A stretch of DNA of 64,000 bases from Sisyra terminalis (Eukaryota > Arthropoda > Insecta > Neuroptera > Sisyridae). The stretch covers positions 23,144,001 through 23,208,000 of the forward strand of contig OY292276.1 in NCBI GenBank assembly GCA_958496175.1, in the 5' to 3' direction. The notes beneath the pieces were generated by a model. The model had not been told where the DNA came from. It made no database searches and saw only the letters and a program-made list of their open reading frames with translations. Position 1 is the first letter of the stretch. The number at the start of each line of letters is the position of its first letter. Below are positions 12,031-23,138 of this stretch, piece after piece. The position numbers and the translations under genes were made by a program.

Positions 12031-12212
12031 CTGCAATCTGGCAACGTTGCATTTTCGACTTTGTTTCTAATTAAAATCGCGAATAAATTGGTTCATAATG
12101 TAAATTTAGCAGCAAAAGGAGAAAAGTATAACACATTAGAAATAAAGTAATAATAATACGCGAATTAAAATGACAACAAAGTAGGAAGAACAACGTTGCC
12201 TATATTTGAGCC
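12031..12212. mobile_element. foldback MITE family A, copy in the hAT-bounded unit
   Basis: The left arm, beginning CTGCAATCTGGCAACGTTGC and running into ATTTTCGACTTTGTT, is answered by an inverted right arm, AACAAAGTAGGAAGAACAAC then GTTGCCTATATTTGAG. Shorter and more diverged than the 4246 copy. A 60-codon reading frame through it is an artefact of the repeat. Confidence 0.7.
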
Positions 12213-13388
12213 TAAAATAAAAATATATTTGAAAATGAATATCGATTTCTCAATATTGTAAAAAATTTCGTAAAAATTACATTCGAGTAAATGGTTCATT
12301 CAAAAACCAGAACCAAACTATTTCAAACAATTCTCAAAATCGGACATGCCTGATCCAAGGTTATACCAGAAAGAAGGAATGAATGGTACCTGTTGGCAAT
12401 GATGATATAAAAGATATAAAATTTAAACAACAATTGGTTGGTGTTGATATGTGGGGAAAAAATAAGTAAATAATAATAAAAGGAAAGTGTTAAATAAAGA
12501 AAAAATCTTATTTGGATAAAAAATAAAATTAATATGAAATATGGACATTGAATGTGAACAAAAAGGTTGAAGGAAGCGATTGACCGACGTAAAAAAACAT
12601 CTGAAAAATAATAAAACGGTCCAAAATACAACAACTGCTTATTCTAGTTTTAAGGAAATTACTTGCTGTGTGCAACAAAAAAAAAAAAACAAATGTTTTA
12701 TTGAAGTATGTATGTGTAAGATCAGAAGGAAACATTGCTCAAATGTTATATATAAAAAAATATATATAAATGCAAAGAATACCGAAATGTAAAAAAAAAT
12801 GTAACAGAAATGATGTTTTAACGATTTGAAAAGGAAAGTAATCATAGAAAAGGAGTAAACAATGTTTAAAATTAACAAAATTCGTTTCATGAAGCGAATG
12901 TTACATTGGAAAATTTTAAATGGTTGATTTGTACAATATGAGGTATTTCTCGATTTTAAAAATTGTATATAAATTAAGTAAATGTTACAAATACAATTAT
13001 TATAGTTTGATAAATTGAAAGAATTGGAGATGTTGTAAAGATTATATATAAAATAAGCTGTAAATGAAAAATAAAAACGAAAATATAATTGTAGTAATGA
13101 TTTAAGAAAATAAAAAGATTTTTATATTAAAAAAATGTATCTTTTTCACCTTATCTATACAAAATATAAAGATTTTTAAGCCATCTATCAATCCTGTACT
13201 TGAAATTATATAAGTTAGCCAAGATAAAAACCAAAAACACCGTTGTCCCATCACTTCTATAACTCCTTTGCTTCGGGTTTTGTACTAGTACCCTCAAACG
13301 GTGAAACTGCTCTAGTAAAATGATATAAAACCTATGATATTGGGAAAATTGGTACCTCAATCTTATAACATGGAGTTGGGAGGCCCTG

Positions 13389-13396
13389 GTATCATT
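13389..13396. repeat. right 8-bp target site duplication (GTATCATT)
   Basis: An exact copy of 6639-6646, placed directly after the right terminal repeat GAGTTGGGAGGCCCTG. Confidence 0.85.
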
Positions 13397-16230
13397 TAAA
13401 TTTTAAGCAATAAAAGTATTTCCTTGTTTAGTTACTTGATTGTTCAAATTTTTGATGTTGGTGTCCTATATTTTCGGATTGGTACGTAAAATTTCCCTAG
13501 ATGAGGCGAAATTAGGGGAAATAAACGGGAGTGTTAACTCTCGAACGATTGGAGAGAAAAAAAAAGAGTAAAAGGTATACCAATTCACTGAAAGACACAT
13601 CTCCTATCCTTATCTTTTCTTTAAAATAATCGAGAGTTGATAACCCATAGGGAAATTGTATCAATTCAATCGTTTTCAAACTGAACCTACAGTTCTGTAT
13701 ATGTGCTTGTGGTAGCCGGTAGTTAAAATTGGATTGAAATACAAATGTATAGTTTTTATAAAATAATATCATAGATTTGTTATATTTTTTACAATTATAA
13801 TAAAATTGTGTGTGTCTAGTGCATTCATAAAGTTGGTTTCTTTTTATTAACTTTCAGAACTGAGACGTTTGTAGTTAGTGTTAGACTTTTTATTACCGCC
13901 ATTTTGGTAAAATTTTCATTTTTCTTTAAATGTCATAAAGTATTAAGCGTTGGGGTAAGTTTTCATTATTATTATCTAGTAATAAATGAAAATATTTATA
14001 AGTATAAACGAATAAAAATGTTGAAAATTATTAAAGTATCGAGGACGCGCAATTTTCTTGCGCATAGCGGTTATTCGTTTAAACTCTTGTTTATTTGGCT
14101 TTTGTATAATACATATATTAATATATAAGCCAAAATTATTTAACTTTATAATGATTTATCGCTATTTGCAATTTCTCTGAATTAAGATTAGGATTTTTTT
14201 TCGGATTGAAGTATCCGGTGTTAACTAAATATTTTATTAACATTAACCGACTCGAAGTTTAGCATTGATTGAGATGCCATCTTGAGGAAGCGTTACACAC
14301 AATTTTTAAATTTTTTTGTAAACATTTTGTGGCTTGTTAAGCGTGCTCATTGTATTTTGATAAATTGTCATAAGTAAATAAAGTTAAACTAAAATATTTT
14401 AATATTTATATGATCTATTAAGCAATGCTGTTATATTGAATATCATTCGTTTCTTACTAAGGCGTTGGAAGTAAGTTTGTTTGTTGTTTTTCTATACATA
14501 AACAATTCAATAGATTTAAACAAAATTTTATGTCTTTACAATTTGGTGCAGTAAAAAAGGTTACCAGATATTTGGAGGCATACGACAACTAGGACTACTA
14601 ATTTTTCTAATATTTAAACTTTCTATTTAAGGTTAGATGGATTTTTTGTTTTATATTGTGAATAACTATGTATTTCAAACGTAATCTACTAGTTGTTCTT
14701 AGGAAATTTTTGAACTTAGGTAAAGATACTCATTTCGAAAACAGGAATTGAAGACCTATGGATCTGAGAAGTTATATTATTTTTTCAATTGCATAGTTTA
14801 CATTATTTACTAAATAAATTTAAAGTGAATCACGGGTCATCTGTGACTTCTCAGAATTTGCAACTGATAAACCCATATTTACTATTTTTGAAATACCTAT
14901 GGAAATAATCAAAAACAATTGAATATATAAATTAATATTGTTTAGAAGATCAGTTTGTGTTGATTGTCATAAATGTCAACATCGAAAATTCAGAAAAGCA
15001 TTATTCTAATATTTTTTTTCAAAAAAATCATACATTGTTTCGTCACTAAAGTTAAAACAATGGAACGTAGTTGATAGACAGAAATTGGGTAAATTAAAAA
15101 AAAAACAATTGCAAGTAGAAAGGTATGAATACATAGAAATTGATTTTTTCGTACAGTAGATACCGCACATTTCTTAAACCTAAACATAAGCAGATTGTTT
15201 ACTCAATTGTAGATGTGGTGAATTGTTTAAGGCTCCACTTGATTGTTGCCCCCAATATCAGGGAACCGTAAAACCTTTTTCTTAAGAACAAATTAAAAAG
15301 CATTTTATAAAGCCTATTGATGGACGAGTGATCAAGGTGGCCGTTCTAATTTGGTAGGTTTTGGGTTCGAATCTTGTGACGATTTTTTTTTATATTTATC
15401 AGTTTACGGATTTTTATTATTTTTTGAGTTGTTACAGATCTTAGTAGTTATAAAGCAACAGTATATAACCTTTAAAAAAGAGTACATTTTACTTTTTAGG
15501 TTTAAAAACTCGATAGAATTATCTATTTCTAAGTGTTTTGTTGCATCAGTATATCATATCGGTATTACTTATAGTGCAAAATTTCAATACAAGTATTCCT
15601 CTTTTTCTCCTACTCTTCCTGATTAACGGAAGAAATTTTACTGGAGAATATACCCGTAAAGATTTAGGACTCCTGTAAGAGTAACGTGTGTTAACATTAT
15701 CTGTCTTAGTACAATCGGCAAACATTGATGAATATTGCAAGAGTCAATGATTGTCGATCACACTGTATGAGATCGTCATCTGTGGCCACCAAGACCTCAA
15801 TGATCCCTAATAGTAATGCCATGAGTAATCCATCCTGCATGGTCTAAGGAATAACTGCATTTTTTAAAAAAACTAATAATAACTTGATTTTTTGATCTTC
15901 TCATTTTCAATTTATTCTTATTTTTTTCTAACAATCCGTCATTAAAAAAAGGCGCCAAAGTGAACAAATACAAATAAAAATTTCACAATTTTTATTAACG
16001 ATAGTCATTCAAAAGTTTAATGTATATCAAACATTAATGAACTAGTACATACATTATTGTAAATACATACTTTAACTATGACTGACTAAAAATAATGTTA
16101 TACAAACTGACTTCCTATGATTTTTAATTATTTTCAAAATAAAAATAATTTAAATTAATTACTTTTCAAAGTTGAAATTGTTCATATCAGTATTATTTTT
16201 ATTAAACATAATATTCTTGGATTTTTTTAG
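13397..16230. other. spacer upstream of Top2, with a possible Top2 leader exon
   Basis: This is 2.8 kb without a coding region. Near 13900 the sequence ACCGCCATTTTGG matches the YY1/Pleiohomeotic core (GCCAT) often found just downstream of start sites. A strong donor GTAAGT follows at 13955. Together with the acceptor TTTTTTTAG at 16229-16230, this suggests a noncoding first exon of Top2 ending at 13954, but several other donors exist. A perfect small hairpin, GCGCAA-TTTTC-TTGCGC, lies near 14047-14063. A SINE occupies 15315-15470. The rest is unique AT-rich sequence. Confidence 0.4.
15315..15470 (+). mobile_element. tRNA-derived SINE, copy 1
   Basis: An A-box-like TGGACGAGTGATCAAGG is followed about 30 nt later by a B-box GGGTTCGAATC. 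A family-specific body follows: TTTACGGATTTTTATTA and then TAGTAGTTATAAAGCAAC. The same order of blocks occurs at 45462, 53344, 62661 and 63120. The head resembles a serine/leucine-type tRNA but cannot form an intact acceptor stem. Confidence 0.75.
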
Positions 16231-16251
16231 AGAATATCGATCTTTAATAAA

Positions 16252-19200
16252 ATGGCTACTGGAAGTGGCGATGGTCCTTCGGGTCCCAAGAAAGGAGGCC
16301 CGATGGCGATTGAAAAAATATACCAGAAGAAAACTCAATTGGAACATATTTTGTTGCGTCCCGATACTTACATTGGTTCCGTTGAAAGAGTTGAAGAAAA
16401 AATGTGGATTTTTGACCAAGAACACGGACGCATGGTTCAAAGGGAAATATCCTATGTTCCAGGTAAAATATCATTAATTCTAAAACATTTTTTATTTTGC
16501 ATTATGTACATAAGTATTTATATATTTTTATCACAAAGGTTTATACAAAATATTTGATGAAATTTTGGTCAACGCTGCCGATAATAAGCAACGCGATCCA
16601 ACTATGGATACAATTAAAATAGACATCGATCCTGAACAAAATTTGATTTCTATATGGAATAACGGGCGAGGTATACCCGTAGTTATGCATAAAGAAGAAA
16701 AAATGTACGTTCCATCCATGATTTTTGGGCATTTACTTACATCTTCCAATTATAACGATGAAGAAGAAAAGGTAAAGTAAACATTAAATGTTTAGTTTTT
16801 ATTTGAAATTTTAAAATATATTTTACGTTTAGGTTACGGGCGGTCGTAATGGTTATGGAGCGAAACTTTGTAATATCTTTAGTACAAAATTTATTGTCGA
16901 AACAGCTTGTGAAGAGTATGGTCAGGCGTTCAAACAAACCTGGACTGATAATATGGCAAAAACGACCGATGCAAAAATTAAATCATTTAACGGCAATGAT
17001 TATACGAAAATTACTTTCGTACCAGATCTATCAAAATTTAAAATGCAATCTTTAGAAAACGATATTGTATTATTAATGAGCCGACGTGCTTACGATATTG
17101 CTGCATCAACTCGAGGTGTTAAAGTATGTATTTTATCCGAAATAAACGATGCTGTTGTTATTTCATAATTGATATTTTGTAGGTTTTTTTAAATGGAAAA
17201 AAGTTGCCAGTAAACAATTTTAAGCAGTATATTGACTTGTATATTAAAGATCGGGAAGATGAAACGAGCAATCCTTTGAAGGTGGTGTACGAAAACGTCA
17301 ATGATAGATGGGAAGTTGCTATTACATTATCAGATCGTGGGTTTCAACAAGTTTCCTTCGTCAATAGCATTGCAACAACTAAAGGTGGTCGTCATGTTGA
17401 TAACGTGACCGACATGATTGTTAAACAGCTAATCGAAGTATTAAAAAAGAAAAATAAGGGTGGCGTAACAATCAAACCATTTCAAGTAAAAAATCATATG
17501 TGGATATTTATAAATTGTTTAATTGTAAATCCCACTTTTGACTCACAAACGAAAGAAAACATGACGTTACAAGCAAAAAGCTTTGGTTCCAAATGCACTC
17601 TTTCCGAAGCGTTCATTAATTCAGTGGCGAAAAGTGGAATTGTTGAATCAGTATTAACATGGGCAAAATTCAAAGCGCAAACTGAATTAAACAAACAAAG
17701 CGGTTTGTATTTGATCAAATGTTAGTTTTTTTTTTCTGACAATTTGTTTTGCAGGTAAAAAACAATCAAAGTTGAAAGGAATTCCAAAACTTGAAGACGC
17801 TAATGAAGCTGGAACCAAAAATGCTTATAAATGCACCTTGATATTAACCGAAGGAGACTCAGCCTTGTCGTTGGTCAACTCTGGTTTTGAAGTAATTGGG
17901 CGTGATTATTATGGAGCTTTTCCTCTGCGTGGTAAACTCTTGAATGTTCGTGAAGCGACACATAAGCAAGTCTTAGAAAACGTAGAAATCAACAATATTA
18001 TTAAAATATTGGGCTTACAATACAAAAAGAAATATCTTTCTGTTGATGATATTAAAACACTACGATATGGTAATTATTCTTTTATTATTTTAAAACGTCA
18101 TCATTGACGTCATCATTGGTATTTAAAAGTAACTTCGGCTTAATAATTTTGTAATATGTTCTACAGATTACAACAAAAATCGTAGTTGATCAGTTTATTT
18201 TCTATTATATGTTATTTTTTGATATAATATTTAATCAAAAATCTAAAATTTATGAGGCTTCTTCTCCTTCCCAAAAAGAATTGTTTCTAAATTGTCATAT
18301 TTGCTTGGTGTGTTTACTGCAGCGGTGATTTATAGAAACTAATCAAGGATGTTTAAACACTGTGTTAAATAAGATATTATACAGATTATTGCTACTAGGA
18401 GAGACATTACTGTCTTTTTGAAACTTCACTAGTTCTAAATCCTAAGCTAAATAGTAATTTTTCATCATTAAAATAGAATTAAAATTTCCAATAATCATTA
18501 CAGCTTACAAATAATCAAAAAACTTGAAAAGCAAATAATTCGGATCAGCCAAATCAAACTAAGTTTTTATTGCTCTTACATATCTTAAAAGAGTTCGCAT
18601 TTTCATTTGAAAAATCTTATATTTGGTCACCAGATTTGTTTCTTTATTTTCGTATATTTATTTTGCTTTTTTTTTTTGTAGTTTTAAAAATAATTCTTTT
18701 ATCTTCAAAGGGATAAATAGTTCCATAAGAATGATCCTATAAATTTTCATAATCTTGCCTTTACTTATCTTTTCCATCAAATTCAAATAAGATATTTTGA
18801 AATTAACAAATAACATTAAAATGATATGTAAAATATTAAATATAAATTGTTTAATTTTAAGGAAAATTAATGATTATGACCGATCAAGATCAGGACGGAT
18901 CTCACATTAAAGGACTGTTAATCAACTTTGTTCACCACAATTGGCCGGAACTTATTCGGTTGAGTTTCTTGGAAGAATTTATCACGCCAATTGTCAAAGC
19001 CACCAAAAATAACCAAACGCTTTCTTTTTATTCCCTTCCCGAATTTGAAGAATGGAAAAAGGGAACTGCCAATTCAAATACGTATAGAGTGAAGTACTTC
19101 AAAGGTTTTTTATTTTAATTGATATGTGATGTGTTGGTGTTATCAAATAATATGTTTTAGGTTTGGGTACTTCTACAGCAAAAGAAGCAAAAGAATATTT

Positions 19201-22200
19201 TCAGGATATGGAGAGGCATCGTATTTGCTTTCAGTATGATTCAACTACTGACGATCATTGTATTCAGTTGGCGTTTAGTAAGAAATTTGTTGAGCAACGT
19301 AAAGAATGGCTCACTGATCACATGACGGAATGCAAACGTCGCAAAGAGCTTGGGTTATCTGAAGTTTACTTATACAACAAAGAAACGAAAACTGTATCTT
19401 ATTCAGATTTTATAAACAAGGAATTCATATTATTTTCAAATGCTGATAATGTGCGCTCAATTCCATCACTTGTTGATGGACTGAAGCCAGGGCAACGAAA
19501 AGTTATGTACACTTGCATGAAACGTAACGACAAACGCGAAGTTAAAGTGGCACAATTGGCTGGGTCAGTCGCTGAACAATCCGCTTATCATCATGGTGAA
19601 GTGAGTCTTTGTATGACCATTATTAACTTAGCCCAGAATTTTGTTGGCTCCAACAATATCAATTTATTACAACCAAATGGACAGTTTGGAACTCGGTTAA
19701 CTGGAGGAAAAGATGCAGCCTCCCCGAGGTATATATTTACTATGATGAGTACTCTTACTCGTTTAATTTTTAATCCTCGAGACGATCCGCTTTTAACACA
19801 CGAATATGATGATAATATGAAAATTGAACCCTTATGGTATTGTCCAATCATTCCAATGGTTTTAGTTAATGGAGCCGAAGGTATGTTGCGTTATTTAAGT
19901 AATTAATTTGAATTAATTTAGAGTATATTTTAATTTAAGGAATTGGAACCGGCTGGAGTACAAAAATACCGAACTACAACCCTCGAGATTTGGTCTCGAA
20001 CATTAAACGACTACTTGATGGAGAACCGCTTCTTCCAATGCATCCTTGGTATAAGAACTTTTTAGGAACAATTGAAGAATGTGGTCATCAACGCTACGTA
20101 ATTAAGTATGTATAACTGTAATAATAAAAATGTTAGTATTTTACATTGTCTATGATCTATATTCTTCGCTGTCGAATTTTATAGGTTGATTGTATAACAT
20201 TCGTTTTACGTCATAATTTAAGAATTGTTGTTCGTCATTTCAATAGGAATTAATTCTTTTGTTAAGTAGTTCCCTGAAAGCTAAAGTAAAATTGAATCAT
20301 TTTTTTTTAGTGGTGAAGTTAGCGTGCTTGATAACGATAAAATTGAAATCACTGAACTCCCAGTAGGAACATGGACTAAAGTTTACAAAGAAAACGTATT
20401 AGACGTTATGCTTCACGGAAATGAAAAACAAAAGCCCATATTGGCTGATTACCAAGAGTATTACACCGATGTGAAAGTACGTTTTGTTGTTACTTTCTTG
20501 CCCGGCCAATTGAAGAATGCGTTAAACGACGGATTACACAAAGTGTTAAAATTGCAATCATCAATGGCATTATCTAGTATGGTTTTGTTTGACGAACTCG
20601 GATGTCTTCGAAAGTTTGATTCTGCCAACGATATTTTAAAAGAGTTCTTTAAGTTGCGTTTAGAATTTTATGAAAAACGAAAACATTATATCGAGCAAAT
20701 GTTACATGCAGAAGCGGACAAATTATCAAATCAAGCTCGTTTTATCAGCGAAAAATGCGACAGGGTAATAATTGTGGAGAACAAAAATCGGAAAGCTATT
20801 ATTGAAGAACTAGTAAAAGCAAAGTAAGTAGCTGCTTATTCATGAAAAATATATTTGTTATATTAAACAATATTCTAATTAGGTACGATCGAGATCCAGT
20901 AAGGAAATGGAAAATGCATGCTGATAAAAGTTCAGTTGAAGAAGAAACTGAAGTTTCCGAAAACCAAGATGACTCACCTTTGTCAGCTGAAGACGAAGCT
21001 GGTAAATTTAAATTTACTTGTTTATTTAGCAAAAATATATTTTTATTTCTTTGTATTATAAAAAATTATAATCCATCGACAAACATAATATAAAACCAGA
21101 TAGTTCTGCTTAGTCTGTACGAGGTTAAGAAAATCTCAAAGCCACAATCTTTAAGTTTACTACTTTTTCTGGGTACTCAATTCGGACACCTAAAGTACTT
21201 AAAAAAGCTTCACAAGAGTCTTACTAGATAGACAACTATTTGAACTTTACTTCGTTGCCCCCTAAAATGTGTGAAATTATTTAACGATTTAAAATTTCAC
21301 ATTTTTTTGGTAAGAAGGTATAAAGCGCATTTAATTCATTCAGTCAATTTTTACACCGAACGAACATAGCGATTTTCTTGAGAATCGTATTTCTAATTTT
21401 CACCCATTTTAAAATGTTTTTTTTTTGTGGTTTCAGAGGCTAAATTCCAACAGAGCAAAGACGTCAAAGATTTTGATTATTTGTTGGGTATGTCGATGTG
21501 GATGTTAACAAAGGAAAAGAAAGAAGCCTTACTTCGTCAACGTGATAATAAACTAAAAGAATTAAAAGATTTACAAAAGAAAACTCCGTCAGATTTATGG
21601 CGAGCCGATTTAGAGGAGTTTGTCGACAAACTAGAAACGGTTGAGGAAAATGAACGAAAAGATGAGGAATTGACCAAAACAAAAATTATTAAAAAAGCCA
21701 AGGTATTTACTTATTTATTTTTGAAACTAGAATTTCAAATTTATAAATTTGAATTTTATATTTAATAGTCTGCTGGCGTAAAGGTCAGTTTTAATGAATA
21801 TTACTAATATATTTATTTTAATACATTCTTTGATTTACTTAACTAATACTTAATTTAGGGTAAGGGAGCTAAAAAAATCAATTTGGATGAAACATTACCA
21901 TCGAATATTGGAGAGCGGGTGGTTCCTGTTATCACTGATATGATTAAAAAGTATGAGCCAAAGAAGCCAAAAGTTGCTCGAGTTAAATCCAAGGAAGCAA
22001 ATAATAGTGAAGTATGGCAACAGAAAAAATATTGTTACAAAAAAGAGACTTAATCATTGTGATTCATTTTGTAGGATAAAGATGATGAGTTCGATAAACT
22101 TTTAAGTGACAAATCTTTGACAGAAAAATTGTTAGAATCCTCCGGAGAGAAAAAACCTCGAGCTAAAAAAGCTGCAGCTAACAAAGATGGAATGAAGCAG

Positions 22201-22997
22201 ACTAAATTGGCTTTCAAGAAAATTACAGGTTTGAAATACGTAATTTCTACTGGTCTTCACTAGTTATTAATGTATTCTCATTTTTAGATACTTCTCCGAA
22301 AAAAAATAAGAAACAAAAAAAAGATGACGATAACTTTAGTAGTGGTGGGTCTTCCGATGAAGACTTTAATGAAGTAAAGGTAGTATCTGCTCCCACGAGA
22401 CAAAGAGTTGGTCAAAGAAATGCCTCCAAACAGATCAACTTCGCAAAATTGTTAAGCAACAGTGATTCTGATAGCGACGAAATATTTGGTACTAAAACAA
22501 AAAAAGATGGTCCTGCCTTTACAGACAGTGAAAACGAGGATGCTCCTCTCAAAAAACAACCTCCCCCACGAAAATCAGCCGATGAATTGTTCGATGCGTT
22601 ACTAGAGCCAAATCAAAACGATAAAAAACGTGCCCACACCACCGATTCAGATAATGAAGATCAAGCACAATTCAAAACATTTAAACCAGATAATGACACC
22701 AGAAAAAAAGCCGCACCCCAATCTAAATACATGGATGATTTAGACATAATCGATGGCAGTGAAGACGACGCTCCAATTGCTCCAGCTCCCAAAAAGAAAA
22801 AGAAATTATTACCTGCAAAACCAGCAGCCCCAAAAGCAGCCAAAAAGAAATCCGCGAAAAAAGCAGACTCATCAGACGATGATTTTGTTATAGGATCCCC
22901 GGTCGTTGAACCACCTCCAGTTAAATCAAAAACAACTCGCAATGTTAAACCAAGAAAATATCAAATAAGCAGTAGTTCTGATTCAGATTTTGATTAA
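16252..22997 (+). CDS. Top2: DNA topoisomerase II
   Basis: Fifteen coding exons: 16252-16462, 16539-16771, 16833-17123, 17183-17702, 17755-18069, 18862-19104, 19161-19880, 19940-20105, 20311-20823, 20883-21001, 21437-21702, 21769-21783, 21859-22011, 22075-22228 and 22288-22997. They join in phase to 1542 residues, the usual size. The nuclear homodimer passes one DNA duplex through a transient double-strand break using ATP. Seen: GHKL ATPase start QLEHILLRPDTYIGSVE, NAADN and ATP loop GRNGYGAK (about 152-159); TOPRIM EGDSA (about 451-455) and DQDQDGS (about 531-537); PRYIFT with the catalytic tyrosine at about 795; NGAEGIGTGWS; and a Lys/Asp/Ser-rich C-terminus with many SDSD-like acidic clusters that serves as nuclear localisation and regulatory tail. 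Exon 12 is only 15 nt (SAGVK). The start ATG has a good context (AATAAAATGG) and sits just after an acceptor at 16230, hinting at an upstream leader exon. Confidence 0.97.
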
Positions 22998-23098
22998 TTT
23001 ATTATAGGTTAAAATTTAGGATAATTATTTTAATAAGATAGTAAGAAACCATTAAGTTTTATTTTTTTTAAATGTAAGTTTAATATCTCTGATTAAAT

Positions 23099-23104
23099 TT
23101 TATT
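23099..23104 (-). terminator. polyadenylation signal of the SSX2IP-like gene
   Basis: TTTATT on the + strand gives AATAAA on the - strand, 35 nt beyond the stop codon of the - strand gene. It lies next to the Top2 polyadenylation signal, so the two 3' UTRs overlap or abut. Confidence 0.45.
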
Positions 23105-23108
23105 CGGT

Positions 23109-23114
23109 AATAAA
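23109..23114 (+). terminator. polyadenylation signal of Top2
   Basis: AATAAA lies about 110 nt after the Top2 stop codon, and only about 25 nt before the stop codon of the convergent gene. Confidence 0.5.
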
Positions 23115-23138
23115 TTTATATATACAAATTAAATACAA

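Larger units (their letters stand above)
6647..13388. mobile_element. 6.7 kb hAT-bounded unit without transposase
   Basis: The left end is CAGGGCCTCCCAACTC (6647-6662) and the right end is its exact reverse complement (13373-13388), flanked by a perfect 8-bp duplication. The CAGGG ends and the duplication length fit the hAT superfamily. Inside there is no hAT transposase, BED finger or other long reading frame; the frames present are short and low-complexity. The interior holds diverged tandem repeats (8690-9110), a younger hAT-like MITE (9374-9534), two exon-like islands (about 9957-10373 and 10915-11053) and a family A MITE (12031-12212). From about 7.9 to 13.2 kb the + strand is clearly A- and G-rich; in 11461-11520 I count A 34, T 9, G 14, C 3. 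It could be a non-autonomous giant element, an autonomous element that lost its transposase, or an element that captured other sequence. The boundaries are secure; the nature of the cargo is not. Confidence 0.8.

Noticed and set aside
10003..13360. Many - strand reading frames of 60-100 codons rich in Phe, Tyr, Ser and Leu
   Set aside because: They mirror the purine-rich + strand, so T-rich codons on the - strand make long frames cheaply. No conserved motif, splice logic or homology supports them.
6647..13388. Polinton/Maverick-like virus or other large viral element
   Set aside because: Those have long terminal repeats, 6-bp duplications and genes for polymerase, integrase and capsid. Here the repeats are 16 bp, the duplication is 8 bp and none of those genes is seen.
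22661..22942. 93-codon - strand frame under the Top2 C-terminal tail
   Set aside because: It is the complement of Lys/Pro/Ala-rich coding sequence, and its Phe/Ala/Gly-rich product is a shadow of that bias.
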